From the NCBI RefSeq assembly GCF_000150275.1, contig NW_002060969.1:434943-498942 (forward strand): DNA of 64,000 nt, given 5' to 3'. Position 1 is the stretch's first letter. Every line of letters begins with the position of its first letter. This DNA comes from Trichoplax adhaerens. Its lineage: Eukaryota; Placozoa; Uniplacotomia; Trichoplacea; Trichoplacidae. This document shows, one piece after another, positions 48,798 through 62,547 of the stretch. The notes beneath the pieces are model-generated. The model did not search any database. It worked only from the letters and a program-made list of their open reading frames with translations, and had not been told where the DNA came from. The position numbers and the translations under genes are program-made.

Positions 48798-50555
48798 AAT
48801 GTACACTAAATGTATACTATAGTACTAACACGTTCGCATTGTAACTTTTGAAGTGTAGCAGATTAGCTACTGCGATGTACAAGATATGGTGCGTTTTAAT
48901 TGGTGTATTTGTGACGAAGAAAATATTGTCCTTGCGGTAATAGAAAGATTTTACATTATTTCAAGAAGCCACTTGATTTAACTAAAATTTACAAAATTTT
49001 AGACGGATTATATAATATACGGGTATGCTATTGTGATCTTTATTATGGCTTATTCATATAAGGTAATATGTTTTCTCATGTCAATAGTTATTCCTGATTG
49101 ACCATGATGGTTTTATTTTGTTATGTACTGTTGTACTAGTAACAAAATTACAGAAATGCCAATTAGATCTTATTTTTTCATCGAGTTGATACTATATTGG
49201 TGAGTTATTTGCTAAGACATTTTATCGGATATAGTTTTGGCCTGGAATATCTTAAATATTAAAATAAATTTTATCTTCAGTTTAACAAAGTATGTGGTAT
49301 CGATATTTTTGTATAAAATTTATAGATATTAATACGTATGTCTGAGTTTGCAGGATTGGTATGATTTTAGGATTGAGAATGTGTTGGGAATAAGAATTAT
49401 GAACAGATCTATCAAGAAACTTAGGCTACTATTTCATATTAAATCAACGCTGTAACTATAATTTAAAACCATAACAATCACAGTGCGAAGTGGTTTGTCT
49501 AGAGTGATTGCTAATCAACGAGTGAAATAAATGATTGGCTAGTTATTCATACGCACATATTAAGTACTGAGGTTATACAGTATACGAGTAGATGGACAAA
49601 ACGTATTCATTGAAGCGACCATATAGACGTATAGTAGACACTATTATGATATTTTTATTTCGTAAAAAATGAACTAAACCCAATGAAAACGCTACCTTAC
49701 AATATTTTAGTAAATGACGTAAATTATATATATTTAGATTCATATGAAAGGTACAGAATCTAAATAAAGAACGATAAAATACTTGCGATAAGGAAAATCG
49801 CAGTAAATCCGAATTAGAGTAAATCAGAACTCGATCAATTTCTTCTGAACTTTGTAAAAATACTATTCGTCCAGGTAAGAATTAGCTGTTTAAGATATCT
49901 TTAAGTATTTCACTCCTGTAAGAATTCGCAACAAATTTTTAGATTTGGATCCTTGAGCTAATGCCAAGATAAAGCGGTACGCGTTTTGATGATGTATAAA
50001 TTGTAACCGTAACAAGTAATAAAATAGGCACACCACTTTGAAACACAGATATTCATATCTATAATTAAGGTGTAAAAGTAATCTGTAAATAATTAAAAGG
50101 AATATTACGTAATACACAATTAAATCCCAAAAATATTCTACTTCAATCTGATATTAAAGAAATCAAATTTTAAGTAAAATTGTATATAAGTTAGTATTTT
50201 TTGTCTCAGGTATTATATAGAAAGATTTTAATAGTATACAGTGAATTAATATCACATCGTTCATTCACTACAAATCCGGAGAAACGAAGGTACGTTTACA
50301 CGGTCGTTTCGCAATCGTCTTTACTCGTCGACTGATTTCGTTTCGTTTCTAACATATTTCAGGGATAAATAGTAAATTAGAAAATTTAACCTGATTTATT
50401 TAAAGTGAATCAATTTCATAACAGGCCACAATCAGCTATTAAGTAGAACCTTGAATAAGATCCACAACCTCTAAGTAGTTCAATTTAATTGCAAGGCTAA
50501 GAGAGGATAGACCCTATCATGAAAAGTTTATAAACGTCAGGAATTTTCTTATCAA
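48798..50555. other. Tail-to-tail intergenic space ZNF593/DGK
   Basis: AT-rich sequence with no recognised exon and no GTAC array. The open frame 49890-50117 (minus) has no recognisable domain. Confidence 0.5.
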
Positions 50556-53500
50556 TTAATTATAAACTAAAATCACATATGTTTTAACCATATAATCGGC
50601 TATTCCCGTTGCACTAGCACCAGCAGCTAGCATAGCATGAATTATTGACGTGTGTCGACAAGCAATGGCACAGTGTAGGCCAGTATGTCCACTATAATCA
50701 TGCAGATGTATGTTGGTAAGTTAAAGTGCCTTCATGAGATCACATAGTTAAGTAATTTAAGTATTACGTTCAAAAGCGTAAATGCACTTACAATGTTGTA
50801 TCAGCTACATTTAAATCCATAGGGGCTACTGGAAAATTAAGTTATTTTGTAAACTCAAGGAATTAAGAAAAAAATCAAAAACATCAAAAGTACATATCCT
50901 ACATTTAAGTAATAATATTTTCAGAGTTTGCAACTGTCCATAACAGATAGCATAGTGTAATGCAGTGCGACCGCCGCTATCAGTAAATGTTGGTGATGCA
51001 CCGGCTGATAAAAGATTTTCAACCTAATAAGTCAAATTATAAGATGTAAGAGTTGACAAAACTGTCATAATTACTAAACTAATGTATTTATAGCAAGTAT
51101 TCAGGTCATGAAATTCTTTCCATTTGTGATTACCTGATTGCAATTACCAGTTCTACACGCTTCTAATAGTCCTAAAGATTGACAAAAGTACAAAGATCAG
51201 ATTTACCATTTTATAATATATAGTTTAAACACGATATACTGCTCGTACTCCTGTTTTTCAAAGCATTTCCTTCAATCCTAAAATGAAAATCTTGATGCAT
51301 TAGTCATTTATAATCCATGAATAGATAAATAGGATTTGAATATTCTTTTACATGTGCGTATTACTGAGTTACTACAAAAACTGATCAAAGTACCTCCGAT
51401 TTCTTGATTTAGAAGCTTCATTAGATAAGCAAACGTCTATCTCCGGGTCACTACAGAGTGATTAGTAGATATTAGTTTCGATTATCGACGTATTAAACAC
51501 TTATTGGTTATAATCAGGAAAAGATATAACTACAATTATACCAACCTTGCAGAGATAACGCGATACAGTGATTGATGGTGATCAATTTCCGTAATATCTA
51601 TAAATATTTATTGCACTTTAAATTAGAGGGATAACGTTTATGAAACTTATCTGAAATAACATATTACCTTCAGAATCAGATAATGCGCTACGGCGATTTT
51701 CGGGTAATAAATCTAATACATAAATTCCTCCTGTCATATATTCACTAACGGTATGAAATACTTCCTGCCAAATTGATTAGGACATAAAAGCAATACAGAT
51801 ACAATTATTATAGTCACTAACCAACCTGTAAAATTATTGTTCATTTCATAAATTTTTACATGCACAAGACTGAGAGAAGTTATGGGATATAATTACCTCG
51901 CACGGATCAATATGAAAAAAATACTGGGAATATACCCCTAAAACTTTTAATTTAAAAAATTGATACTTATTAAGGTACAATCGGTCATGTATCACACACT
52001 ATATAAAAACACTTATACTTGTATGTCGCAAGTATTACTAACCATCCAAGAAAAACCATCTACTCCATAACGTCTCTTTTACTGAATGGTTTTTTCTCTG
52101 TTATTATATAAATGAATTTCTACCGGTTACATATCAATCATAATCATTTAAATTTACGTAAACCGTTATCAGCCAACGATTAGAATTACCCTTAGAAAAA
52201 ACTTCGTAATACTCGGTCTTGCCTCTTCCAGGCTGCAGGATAACTTTAACTCAAGACAACCAATGGTATGGGCTGCAGTACAAACATTGGAGTCAAATTC
52301 AAGTTCAAAGAGGTTACACTACATTTATAAATACGTGTACACTGTACAGTGTAATAGTACATCGCTATCGTTCATCAAAACAACGTACGCACATTTGGCC
52401 TTAATTACTGTGCCGTCATAATAAGCTGCTCTAAAATCAGCCATTGTTACTCTATGAACTTTGACTTGCACGACATCACTTGTCGTCGGACGTCTACCGA
52501 TAGTTTATAAGAATGAGAAATCAGTTACAATTTGCGTCGCAAGGGTTTACACAAGACTTGCATTTCCGAGACCTACAGTGGCTGATGTCGAGATATCTTT
52601 CTCTGATGCCCATAAAGTAATAAAAAGATTTTTAAGCAATTTTATTTTATACAACTTTATTATTTAAAGTAATTAAAAACATATTCATTCACCTTCGATC
52701 TTTGTAACATCTGAGCTTGATTTCTAATTGACACGCGAATTATTGATGGAGCTAATCGACATGGCTCTAACGTTAGAAACACAATTAAGTCGAAAATTTC
52801 TATAAGTTTGAGATGGGTAACAAATATATGGTATTGCATTATAATTATCATTACCTCCATCAACCTGTACCGGTAACACCTTGAAAGTAGTTATTTTAAC
52901 AGTACGGCACTGAGTAATGCGCTCGCCATGTCCCCCAACAAACAGACCCGCCTTAGTAAGCATAAAATGATTTAGTTCAGAAGGGAGACTGGTAACAATT
53001 GTTTTGTAATATAGTTATAAAATGAATTGAAAAGCAAGAAATAACCAGTGATGATGCTGTTAATCCAACCACTTCCAAGTAACCGTCATCAAATCGCTGT
53101 GCTCTAAATGTCTGTAAACGATTTGTGATATTAAAATGATTATAGTTCACGTTTTTTAACAGATTCATTAATAAATACGTACAGGATAGTCTCGAGGATT
53201 AGGATTACCCCAAGGGGTTGTACCGGCTCCATACCTAGGGATATCATAACTAAATTTATACTTACTAACATGTATAATATACAGCCGAGTTTTATCCTAC
53301 TTCGATATGTTTAATAGAGCCAAGGCGCATAACTTTAATTCTCGAACTTTTGGCGTTAAGTCTTCTCCATCACACTTTATGGAATAGTTCAATAAAATAA
53401 AATTAGTTAGATAAAGCCAATTAAAAGATAGGAAATCATAAGATTAGTCATCGACGGTAACAACCTCAAGAGTGATATTATCGACTAAATCTCTTGATTT

Positions 53501-56500
53501 CCATTGAAATAGACCCCTTCCGCCAGCCTGACAAATTCCGATGCAAAAATATCATCAATGCAGCGTAAAATATAGAAATGTTATTCTTAGCATCAGGAAT
53601 ATTTGGATACCCCGGCATAAAACATTTTGTTTTTAATTCTGCTATTGAATTTCTCTGGATTGGCTTCTGTAGTTGTTAACCAAAATTGATTGTTATACAG
53701 ATCGTCAAGCTAAATACAGCAATTACACTTCAGTTGTAAAGATTATCGTATATTACCTCTGCTTTCGTGAAAGTCGAGGGTAGTTTGAGCGTCAACACCC
53801 AAACTAAAGTAATTGTTCATTACATTTATAGGAAGCTGTAATAACAGTTAAAATATATAGCTTTTACACATTTATCACGTTAGCATTTAGGTAAAAAAGT
53901 TCTCAACATTACTCTAACTGGTGCATCCTCTGCACTTAAATCATAACGTGCTTTCAAGTTCCTCTGGACTTTTAGATTCCACCTTTATACATTTATCGTA
54001 TGTTCATAAAATTTCGATAAATGCAATAAACGTTGTCAGTTAGTATTATGACGATCAAAGATTTTTATAATAGATTTAGGTGACGTCGAAGAAAAATAAC
54101 CTGTCGAGCTGAATTATTTGCCCTTCATTTACATACTGGAGGATTTTGTCAACGGATTCGTCGCCATAGCCCTGTCGAAACGGTAGAATCAGAGCAAGAT
54201 TGAAAGTTATTACTATGGAAATTAAATATCGTATTAACAGTAAATTTGATTTAAAACTTACTGCACCCCAGTATAGTGTTCTCGATAAGTCGTTTCCTGT
54301 TCCTAAGGGTAATATTGCGACAGGAGGCCTAGGATTAATATCTAAACTATCCAGCGTAGCAAGTATCCAACCAACCTGAACAAAGTTACCATGTATATAT
54401 ATATCGAATTAATTACGCATCAAACTTAGGTCACTAATACACTAAGAGAAAATTTTAATGCAAACAATTGTAAATTATCAGTTTAATGGGCTTACAGTTC
54501 CATCTCCACCACATACAAGTATTTGCAAGTTGGGTGCTTTGCGATAAAACTCCAGACTAAAAGATTTATATAATAAATTATAGTGGCTGCTAAAAATCTA
54601 ACTAAAATAAGCTTAGAAGTAAAGTATATAGTACTACACACGCAGGTTCAGGTCCGCCTTGTTGTGATAAGTCAAAAACCTAAATGTTAATAGATTTTTA
54701 TTATCTAATTAGCATTTGAGAAGAGATGTATCATCATTGCAATATTTCAGCTACAAATTCGTCAAGGATAAAGAAATACGATAATTATAATTATTCTGAC
54801 CTGACGTGGATTAAGTAACCAATGGAACTGATGCAAAATTTTAGCTCCCTACTCGTAAAAGAAAAATAAATCAAGTTTATAGGTCTTAACAAAAATTGTC
54901 AGTTTTGACGATACCTGATTTCCCCCGCTTTTAGGGTTTATAAAAACGAGAAGAGGCTTATTACTTGTTGAGGTAATCGGTTTTAGCTAAAGAATGGGTA
55001 TTAAAATTTCACAAGGGATGTAAAATAATGAATTTCAACAAACAGCTTCACATACAAACCGTGAAAGCAGAGTGAATGGAATTTTCCTAAATAAAGAAAT
55101 TAAGGAATTCATTAGATGAACTTATCTTACTGTTAATTCGAAAGTACTAGAACCGTAAATAGTAATTATGAAGTAGAAATTACCTTCTTATTGCGCGGTT
55201 TCTGTTTGTGCTTGATATCGTCATTTATCTACCCACAAAAGCAAGAAAAAATAGTTGATATTGGTATATTTGATAAACTTTAATATAATTAACTAGACTC
55301 TTACGCAAGGAATTTTAACTAGCCAAGAAGGAGGAACTATTTGATTCGCGAGCTGACCAAAGTTGCATTCTTCATTTAGTAAATCTAATGTCCAACATGG
55401 CTCTTTCATATGATACTAAAAGAATACTAATGCTTAATTAAAGAAGTAACATAATCGTCTTTACATAAATTTCTGGTAAAAACTTTGGCATTACAGAAAC
55501 TTTACACCAAGAGCAGATAATGGCGACGAAGTCCTATTTTAGAAAAATGATATTTAAGATAGGATTTTCAAGAAAGATATTGACTAACACTCACCCTTGA
55601 TGTTTGGAAAAAGAATCCTTGTTGGGATAGAGACTTTAAAAGTAGGGCAGCAAAGAAAGCGAAATATATAGTAAATAGCAAAGAAAACAGAAGCCTCCCT
55701 AAAGCAAAATATTATTATATGATACCTTGTTACATTTGCTACATTTACCACTTAGTTTCTTACGTTTAACCCAATGATGACCATATATCGTCTAAAACAC
55801 ACAAATGTTTAAATGTGATTTTACAATCGCATAAGATTATACTTTTTCGGATTAATAAATATTAGGGTGAGCACCCATAAATTTAGCTTCAAATTATAAT
55901 ATTGTGAGAACTATTTATGATACAAACTGTAAATCTGATTTCTGTCATATAGCCAGAGATTAAAAACCATTCAGGAAAATATAACAAAACGGGAATTTAC
56001 TTGAGTAGCTATAGTATATTCACCTCTTTATCGCCTTTTTGAGCAGGATCATAAAAAGTCGGTCTACAGTAAATATCGTTCTAGAAAAGTACGGGTAGAA
56101 AGTCTCATTTAGTTTTGAGATAATGTTATTCAACATATCGCTAATTACAAAATAGTTGCAATCTCGTGACATTAGCCTATTGCTGTTGACGTCGATATTC
56201 TGCTTATTACCTTGTATAACATAGGGATACAATCGACATGAGTTACAATCTTGCAAGCTAAATAAAAATTCAGTTTATTTAAGATCACGGTAGACACAGG
56301 TAAAAAGAAATTTAAAATTACCAACGCATCTTTTCCTTAGATTTGATTTCTAAAGTGAAACATTCAAAAATTTTTAGCATAGGTAATTAATTGATATGAG
56401 TACAGTATGAACTTTGTGCGCGTAATAGGAAGTAACTTTGATAACTGATAAACATAATTTTACAAGCATTGACATGGCAAATTCTTAAAGATAGTTTAGA

Positions 56501-59296
56501 GAATTGTATTTCTTGCAGATGAAATCGTACAGTGATTTATCTTATACTTTTAGGCTATACCTATTCTAAAACTCACTTACCTGACAATGCTCATTATCAA
56601 TATCATTCATATAACAGTTATGGCCCGAGTCATAATCTATCCAAATGTGAGTTCCACTTTCGGCGGTTTCCTTTTAAATGAGTAAATGGTCAATAATACA
56701 TTTTTGTTCACTGAAGATACATAATTATGAGTATACTGTATAAGTGTAGTAAATTAGAAAAAACTGATGTACTGTAACATTTCCCTAATAGGGCAAGGAG
56801 TAAAAGAACTAATAAACAATTCGCGGAAATTGCTTAAAAGCAGTATTATAAAAGTACAATAATGAATTCTGAAATTAATTAGCTACTAGCTAGTGCCTTT
56901 AGTTAGTGGAGGACTTTTCATTAAAGCATTATGAAAATATTACTGTTACTATTATAGCTATCGATAAAATCAAATTTGGCAGATGTCACATTCATTACGA
57001 TAGTAGTATTTACGGATAATATAAGATAAAGATACCATCTATAAATTTTACCCCACATATCGTAACTTAGCACTGTTACAGGCAATTTCTTCAATTAGAT
57101 TTCAGTAGGTAAGTTACCCGCACGATATTACTAATACATCACTTTCCAATACACTAGTACCGTTTGCTGTATGTAATACTATAAATATTCGAGTTATTAT
57201 CAACTTACACTCCAATCGACAAAATCCTGTATTGTCTGAAAGGGAGTCGTACCAACGACGTCAGATTCTGCATCTTCCTCATCACTTGATTCCGAAGCAT
57301 TAACGTCATTGGCTTGGCTTATAGCTTTCCTATGATTATATATCATTTAACATAGGTAAAAAACAAAGAACTGACATTACTGAATTGAAATTAATCTAGG
57401 TTACGTACTGTACAGTACGTATGTATGTATGTTATGTTGCACATAGCATTATGCCACGAAGCATATTGATAACATTTTTAATGTTTGCAATTTAATGCCG
57501 TATGTGAAGTGCGTTAACAAATTGAAACTAAAACGGTATCTTAAAAGTTTAATATAAGAGCTCTATTATTATTACTAATCGCTAAAATAAAGGCTATTTG
57601 CGAAAGCATCCATTCATGATTTGATTATATAATATACGAGTTGTGTATATATATAATTCCTAATAATTTTCCTATAACTTAGATGATCAACTGAATAGTC
57701 TACTATATCCATAGTCTGATTGTATACCGAGTGCTCTTTATGTCCGCAAAAAAGTGCGAGATAATCGGAAGGACCGAATTATTTTAGTTTTTTCTTTCTT
57801 ATAGTGGTCTCTGCTATAAATTGACTTGTCGCATTACAGTATTTTGAGGACTGTGATAATAATAATGATTTAATTAACCACGTACAGTACAATACTGGTG
57901 TAATAATACTTTACTACTGTTTGATACTTGCTAGTTGCTACAATCAGCCACTACTTTCTCTTAATTGTCCGTGTTACAATGAACTAGCTGAACCCGCACA
58001 GTGTACTGTACATATTTTGCGCATTTACGCGTACAGTATACCAGTTCATACAAGAAAATTTTTGCCCTTTTAAAGTAGTGGGAAGGCCCCTTTTTTATAC
58101 AGTAGTCCATGTTACACTACAGTATACTGCACATTTTATTTAAACTGTTGGTGCATCGTAAATTGCAGTTAAAGCACTACCAAGTAAACCCCTACAAGCA
58201 ACCCAAACCGGGTTTGCTTCGGTGATCTGATGTATAAAATATTGTAAAAGGTATGAATATTCAGAAAACGCAGTCAGTAAAATTAAAAGACATGTACTGT
58301 ACTGTACAGTACATAAATCAATGCGTGCCAAATTATAGCAACTGTAAACCTTGTCACACTTATGCGCCCGCTTGTATTACGTTCGCACGTATTCGTATAG
58401 CGTAGTATCCGGGCTTTTTGCAGTCGTCTTCATACAGCAAATAGCTTACTGCAAGTACAGTCTACAAGTAAGTGCAAAGTTTTTCTGGAATAGATTTTGC
58501 ACGTTTCAAAACAAATCGTCGTGAATATCACTCATTAGTCATAACCCAGTACCGTAATGTACTGTATTTCAGTAAGTACTGACGTACTGTACACTTACTA
58601 ACACCGTAATGTGTAGTACTGTACTGTACACTGTACTGCATTTCCTCCATAAACTATACAAAAAAAGATGAAATTTGTAGTTAGATGATGATTAATAAGA
58701 TCGCCACCCCCCCTTGACACTACGACTTTACACTCAATTTAAATTGCAAAAGCTGCGATCTCACTAAATCTGCCCCTCCTAATCATTGCGCTGCAAGTGT
58801 ACGTGACATACTGTAAGTGAAATTCAAAAACAGTGAACCCTACAATACCAGAATAATCACTTGCCAACACAGTTTTGTAAAGTTTCTTAACGTTCTGCCC
58901 ATATAACTATTTAAAATTTAAATCATCTTGTATCTTCGTCGTATACAGTGCCCTAGTCCTAACCCTAACATCATGTATATATTACAATATCTTAGCTATA
59001 TATGTCTACCGTTACCTTATAATTTACGTTATCTTCATACACTTCGTAGTAATGTTAACACTGCTTTACAGTTAATAATGACACTCCTTGGATTACAGCT
59101 TAGTAATACTGTACCTAAATGGCTTTTGTTTTCTCTTCTTGGTATTCTCTTTTCGCTTGGTAGGCATACTTGGCACTTGAACTGGTGAATTGTAATTCAT
59201 TCTGTTTGTCTCTCCGAAGTTATGAGTTGCTATAATTAACTGTTGTACTGTGGATGCTATATGAGTTCCACCAACACCATCATCCTTGTCGACCAT
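50556..59296 (-). CDS. DGKZ: Type IV diacylglycerol kinase (zeta/iota, rdgA-like), ~39 exons
   Basis: Phosphorylates diacylglycerol to phosphatidic acid, ending DAG signalling. Exons run from 59115-59296 and 57209-57329 down to 50792-50828 and 50556-50691; phases agree across all of them and give about 910 residues. Order: basic N-terminus ([13 protein letters not shown]), Ser/acid-rich linker, two C1 domains (residues about 105-260; [16 protein letters not shown] and [15 protein letters not shown]), basic MARCKS-like piece, catalytic domain ([15 protein letters not shown], then VCGGDGT at 342-348 and [15 protein letters not shown]), accessory domain ([32 protein letters not shown]) and ankyrin repeats ([26 protein letters not shown]) at the end. 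The C1-C1-catalytic-ankyrin order defines type IV. A PDZ ligand (ETAV in human) is not seen; the frame ends YVILVYN. Several exons are 26-45 nt. Intron 1 (57330-59114) contains GTAC patches. Confidence 0.96.
57990..58640. repeat. (GTACW)n patches inside DGK intron 1
   Basis: Short runs at about 58000-58010, 58293-58312 and 58555-58632, plus a palindrome TACTGTACAGTACGTA at 57407-57422. They are less dense than the arrays outside genes. Confidence 0.75.
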
Positions 59297-59529
59297 TATC
59301 CAATGAAATATGTCAAGACGAGTTTACTACATTTAAACATAAAACTAGCACAATTAATAGTGTATTTAGACTACTACTGTGTGGAACTATTGATCAAGCA
59401 ATACGGAACCGTGTTTACTGAATGAAGTGTAGGTATGCTTTGAAATTTACAAACTTGCACTAATCACTACCATCTAATAAGGATTTCGTTACTTTTAGCA
59501 AATCGAGATGTCGGTAATTCTTATACTGT

Positions 59530-60435
59530 GCAGTATAAGATAAGTTATTAATACAATATACAGTATACTGTACACTATACAGGTACAATACCGTATAATT
59601 AATTAACAAGAAGTTCTTATAACAGCTTATGCTTGTGCGCAGTACAGTTATTTTTACTGTACTGTACTGTACAGTGTACACTAGGCCCAGCCATAATAAC
59701 CCCGATTACTCAGATACTCAGCGTAAATAGCTTATACTGTACGATGATACATTATTCTAAGAGTCTTGTACAGTACCGTACAGTACTGTAAATAAAATGA
59801 TAAAATTCATTTTATACTGTACAGTACAAGTGTACAGTGTACAGTACTGTACAGTACATAAACATGGAATTATTAAGTTGAGTTGTTGTACAGTACAGTA
59901 CAGTATGTGGCTACAGTACCAAAATTCGCGCTTTCACTTCTCTACAGTACAAGTTCCCATCCTTAATTTATCCAAATACAGTACTGTACAGTACGAACTC
60001 TATCCATGGTGGACCTTTTCGTACCACATTACTCGGTCAAGTTTGCCTGCACGTTTCGCTGTGCAGATTACCTTTTCAGTTTTTCTCGCAGTTTTTGCAT
60101 GAAGATCAATACACTTTACAGTAAAGTATACAGTATACTCTACGTTGGCCTTTTTCGTACTACAGTACTGTACCGTACTGTACGGCACTACAATTTTTAG
60201 TTCGCTATCATACCCTCCTGTTTCGGAATCCGATCAAGCACTCTACGGCTCATAGTGTTCCTTAAAAAGTTCATCGTGTGAACATACCTTTAAAAAATAA
60301 CTCCCGGCTTTTACGTATTGTACAGTACAGTACAGTACGTACAGTAGAGCGTTGAAATTGTACCGTACTACACTTTTGTCCACTTTTTTTTATCTGAAAT
60401 CAAAAGAGCTATACAAAACTGTACAGTACAGTACA
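59530..60435. repeat. (GTACW)n array between DGK and the 61260 gene
   Basis: Dense GTAC/ATAC blocks (59530-59590, 59655-59675, 59768-59915, 59978-59995, 60160-60182, 60318-60340 and 60418-60435) beginning about 235 bases upstream of the DGK start codon, in the space between two genes that point away from each other. Confidence 0.88.
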
Positions 60436-61259
60436 GTCTTTGCTGTAACTCCAGCCATACACTGCTCAACTAAGATTTCCTCCCCCTCAAAGTCGTAACC
60501 CCAAATTTTCCCTTATAGCGCACTGTAATATAACAGGGTATCTTAAATGTTAGGTATTGCCGTATAGTACACGTAGTGTAGAAGATCTCTTACAGAGTAT
60601 AAAGAAAGGTTAAACCCTAAAAGCCCAAAAATCGAAATTGGAAATTTATGAAAAGTAAATTTTTGTAAATACAGTATATACTGATGTACCAATAGAATTG
60701 CCTTGTTTACAGTATTATACGCATAGCTTACTAAAATTTAACCTACAATTGTTCTTCATACTACTCCTTTTACTTTCATTGGTAACATTTTGTGATTGTT
60801 TCGTAAACGCCCGGCAGTATACTACGTGTAGCGAACACTTCATGATAGTAAATTTCTATTGTTCTTGATTCTTGTATTTATTAGAGGCATGCATAAGAAT
60901 ACAGTCTCACGCATAACAATAAAAAAGAAAGAAGAAGATTGTGTACTATACTGTATGTTGCTACAACAATTACCATTCCGTAAAGTACTGTATCGCAAAT
61001 TCAAAGTTTCATCAATAGTTATATTCTTTAAATATAGATGTTTTTAAACATTTCTAAGTACTAACTTAATTTGCCAGAAAATATTTGACCGATTTCGGAC
61101 GATTTCATGGCATTTATAGAATGAAAGGATTGTTTTGCGCTTGAGAACTACAAGTATCATCGTTAATAAACGATTACGAAGCAATATAAATTATGAGGTA
61201 ATGGCACGTTTTACATATACGGGTATATACTTAACTGCATTAATTTCAACGAATATACT
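60436..61259. other. Upstream region of the 61260 gene
   Basis: AT-rich sequence without a recognised exon. The open frame 60859-61047 is of biased composition and not supported. Confidence 0.4.
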
Positions 61260-62547
61260 ATGAAAAGGCAAGAGGTACGAAAGTATCTTAAATTGATTAA
61301 TCAATCTCAAGACAGCGAACTGGCAGTGAAGAGTAGCATTGGACCAACAATTAACACAATTGAAGGCAGTCGAAGTGTAGCAAATAAAATATATGATATT
61401 TCTAATTTCGGTAACAAACGTCCAGAGCATTTAATTTCGAATACTTCGAAAGCGATTCCCAAACATCAAATAGTTACTGATAAAAATACTATCATTTTGC
61501 AAAAAGATGAAGAAGTCCAGAAAGAGTTGAAACAATATGATGCTTTTCAGCTTCAAGTCGGTAATGATGCCGCAGTTGACGCCGTGAATAAGCGAAACTT
61601 TGGTAAACCATTCATTCAGACGAAAAACCAAAGAGGAACCCCTCTTTTTATTGCAGATTACTGTTCATATACTAATTCACAAAACAGTGATGATCTAAAT
61701 TCTCCCAAACTGAGCATAAATCAAGAATTACATGACGTAAATTCCAAGAGGAAGCTTCTCTTCACTCGCACTGCAGTTAGTAAAAATTCACACCGTATCC
61801 TTATGATGCCTGATCGCTTTCCTGTAAAAAATCCTCCCTCAACTAATAATCTAATGCTAAATAGAAGAAAAGACATTAAAAATGAAAGACCGACAACAGC
61901 AATAAAGTTACCGTGGAATATAGAAGACAAGATACATATATGTTTGGAAAAAAAGTGTGATAATATTCTTAATCGTAACAGATACATTTCAACTATCAAA
62001 AGCAATAATTTACGGCAAAATCGAAAAAGCGATGTCAGGCCTGATCCGATTTTTCCAGTAATAAGTCACTTAGTAACAGCTAAAAAGCATTCAAGATTCA
62101 TATGTAATCGCAATAGTAGACAAAATAATTCATGTCCAAATACACGTACATCATCCTATGTCCCTTCTGCTTCCGGAGGGATGTTTAGATTAAACCCTGC
62201 ACCAATGACTAAGGAATTAAAGGAGAAAATTCTCTTAGAAAAGGAATTATATGAAGCGGACTTTGCTAAAGAAATTAAAATCGATACCGTTCTTCAGGTC
62301 TTAGATTTATCTGGTGAGTTATAAATATAACTAAAGATATCAAATATCATTATTTTGTTTTGTTACCAAAATAATAACTGCTCTAACCGTCTTAATTTCT
62401 TTCTGTACTTATACAGATTCAATTAAATCATCTGTAAAATCGAGAATCAATAAGAATAGAAAAAAAACTTTCCGACAAAATGTTCGATTTAGTCAGAATA
62501 TGATCGAAATTTTTGAGTACTGGCCTCATTCCCCAATCCTACCATGA
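61260..62547 (+). CDS. Unknown protein with PP1-docking-like motif, 2 exons
   Basis: Not recognised. Exons 61260-62313 and 62417-62547 join in phase (G/AT) over a 103-nt intron and give 394 residues. The product is basic, Asn/Ser/Lys-rich and probably largely disordered up to residue 300. A more ordered-looking helix near the end (APMTKELKEKILLEKELYEA) precedes a basic segment and the C-terminal block KKTFRQNVRFSQNMIEIFEY. In that block R-Q-N-V-R-F fits the RVxF consensus (K/R-x-x-V-x-F) by which regulators dock on protein phosphatase 1; the following SQNMIEIF resembles the residues after RVxF in some PP1 regulators. No catalytic domain or membrane helix. Role as a PP1 regulator is inference from one short motif. 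Confidence 0.7.

Noticed and set aside
58928-59188. Plus-strand hydrophobic frame of 86 codons
   Set aside because: It is mostly antisense to the first DGK exon (59115-59296), whose phase-2 donor joins correctly to 57329.
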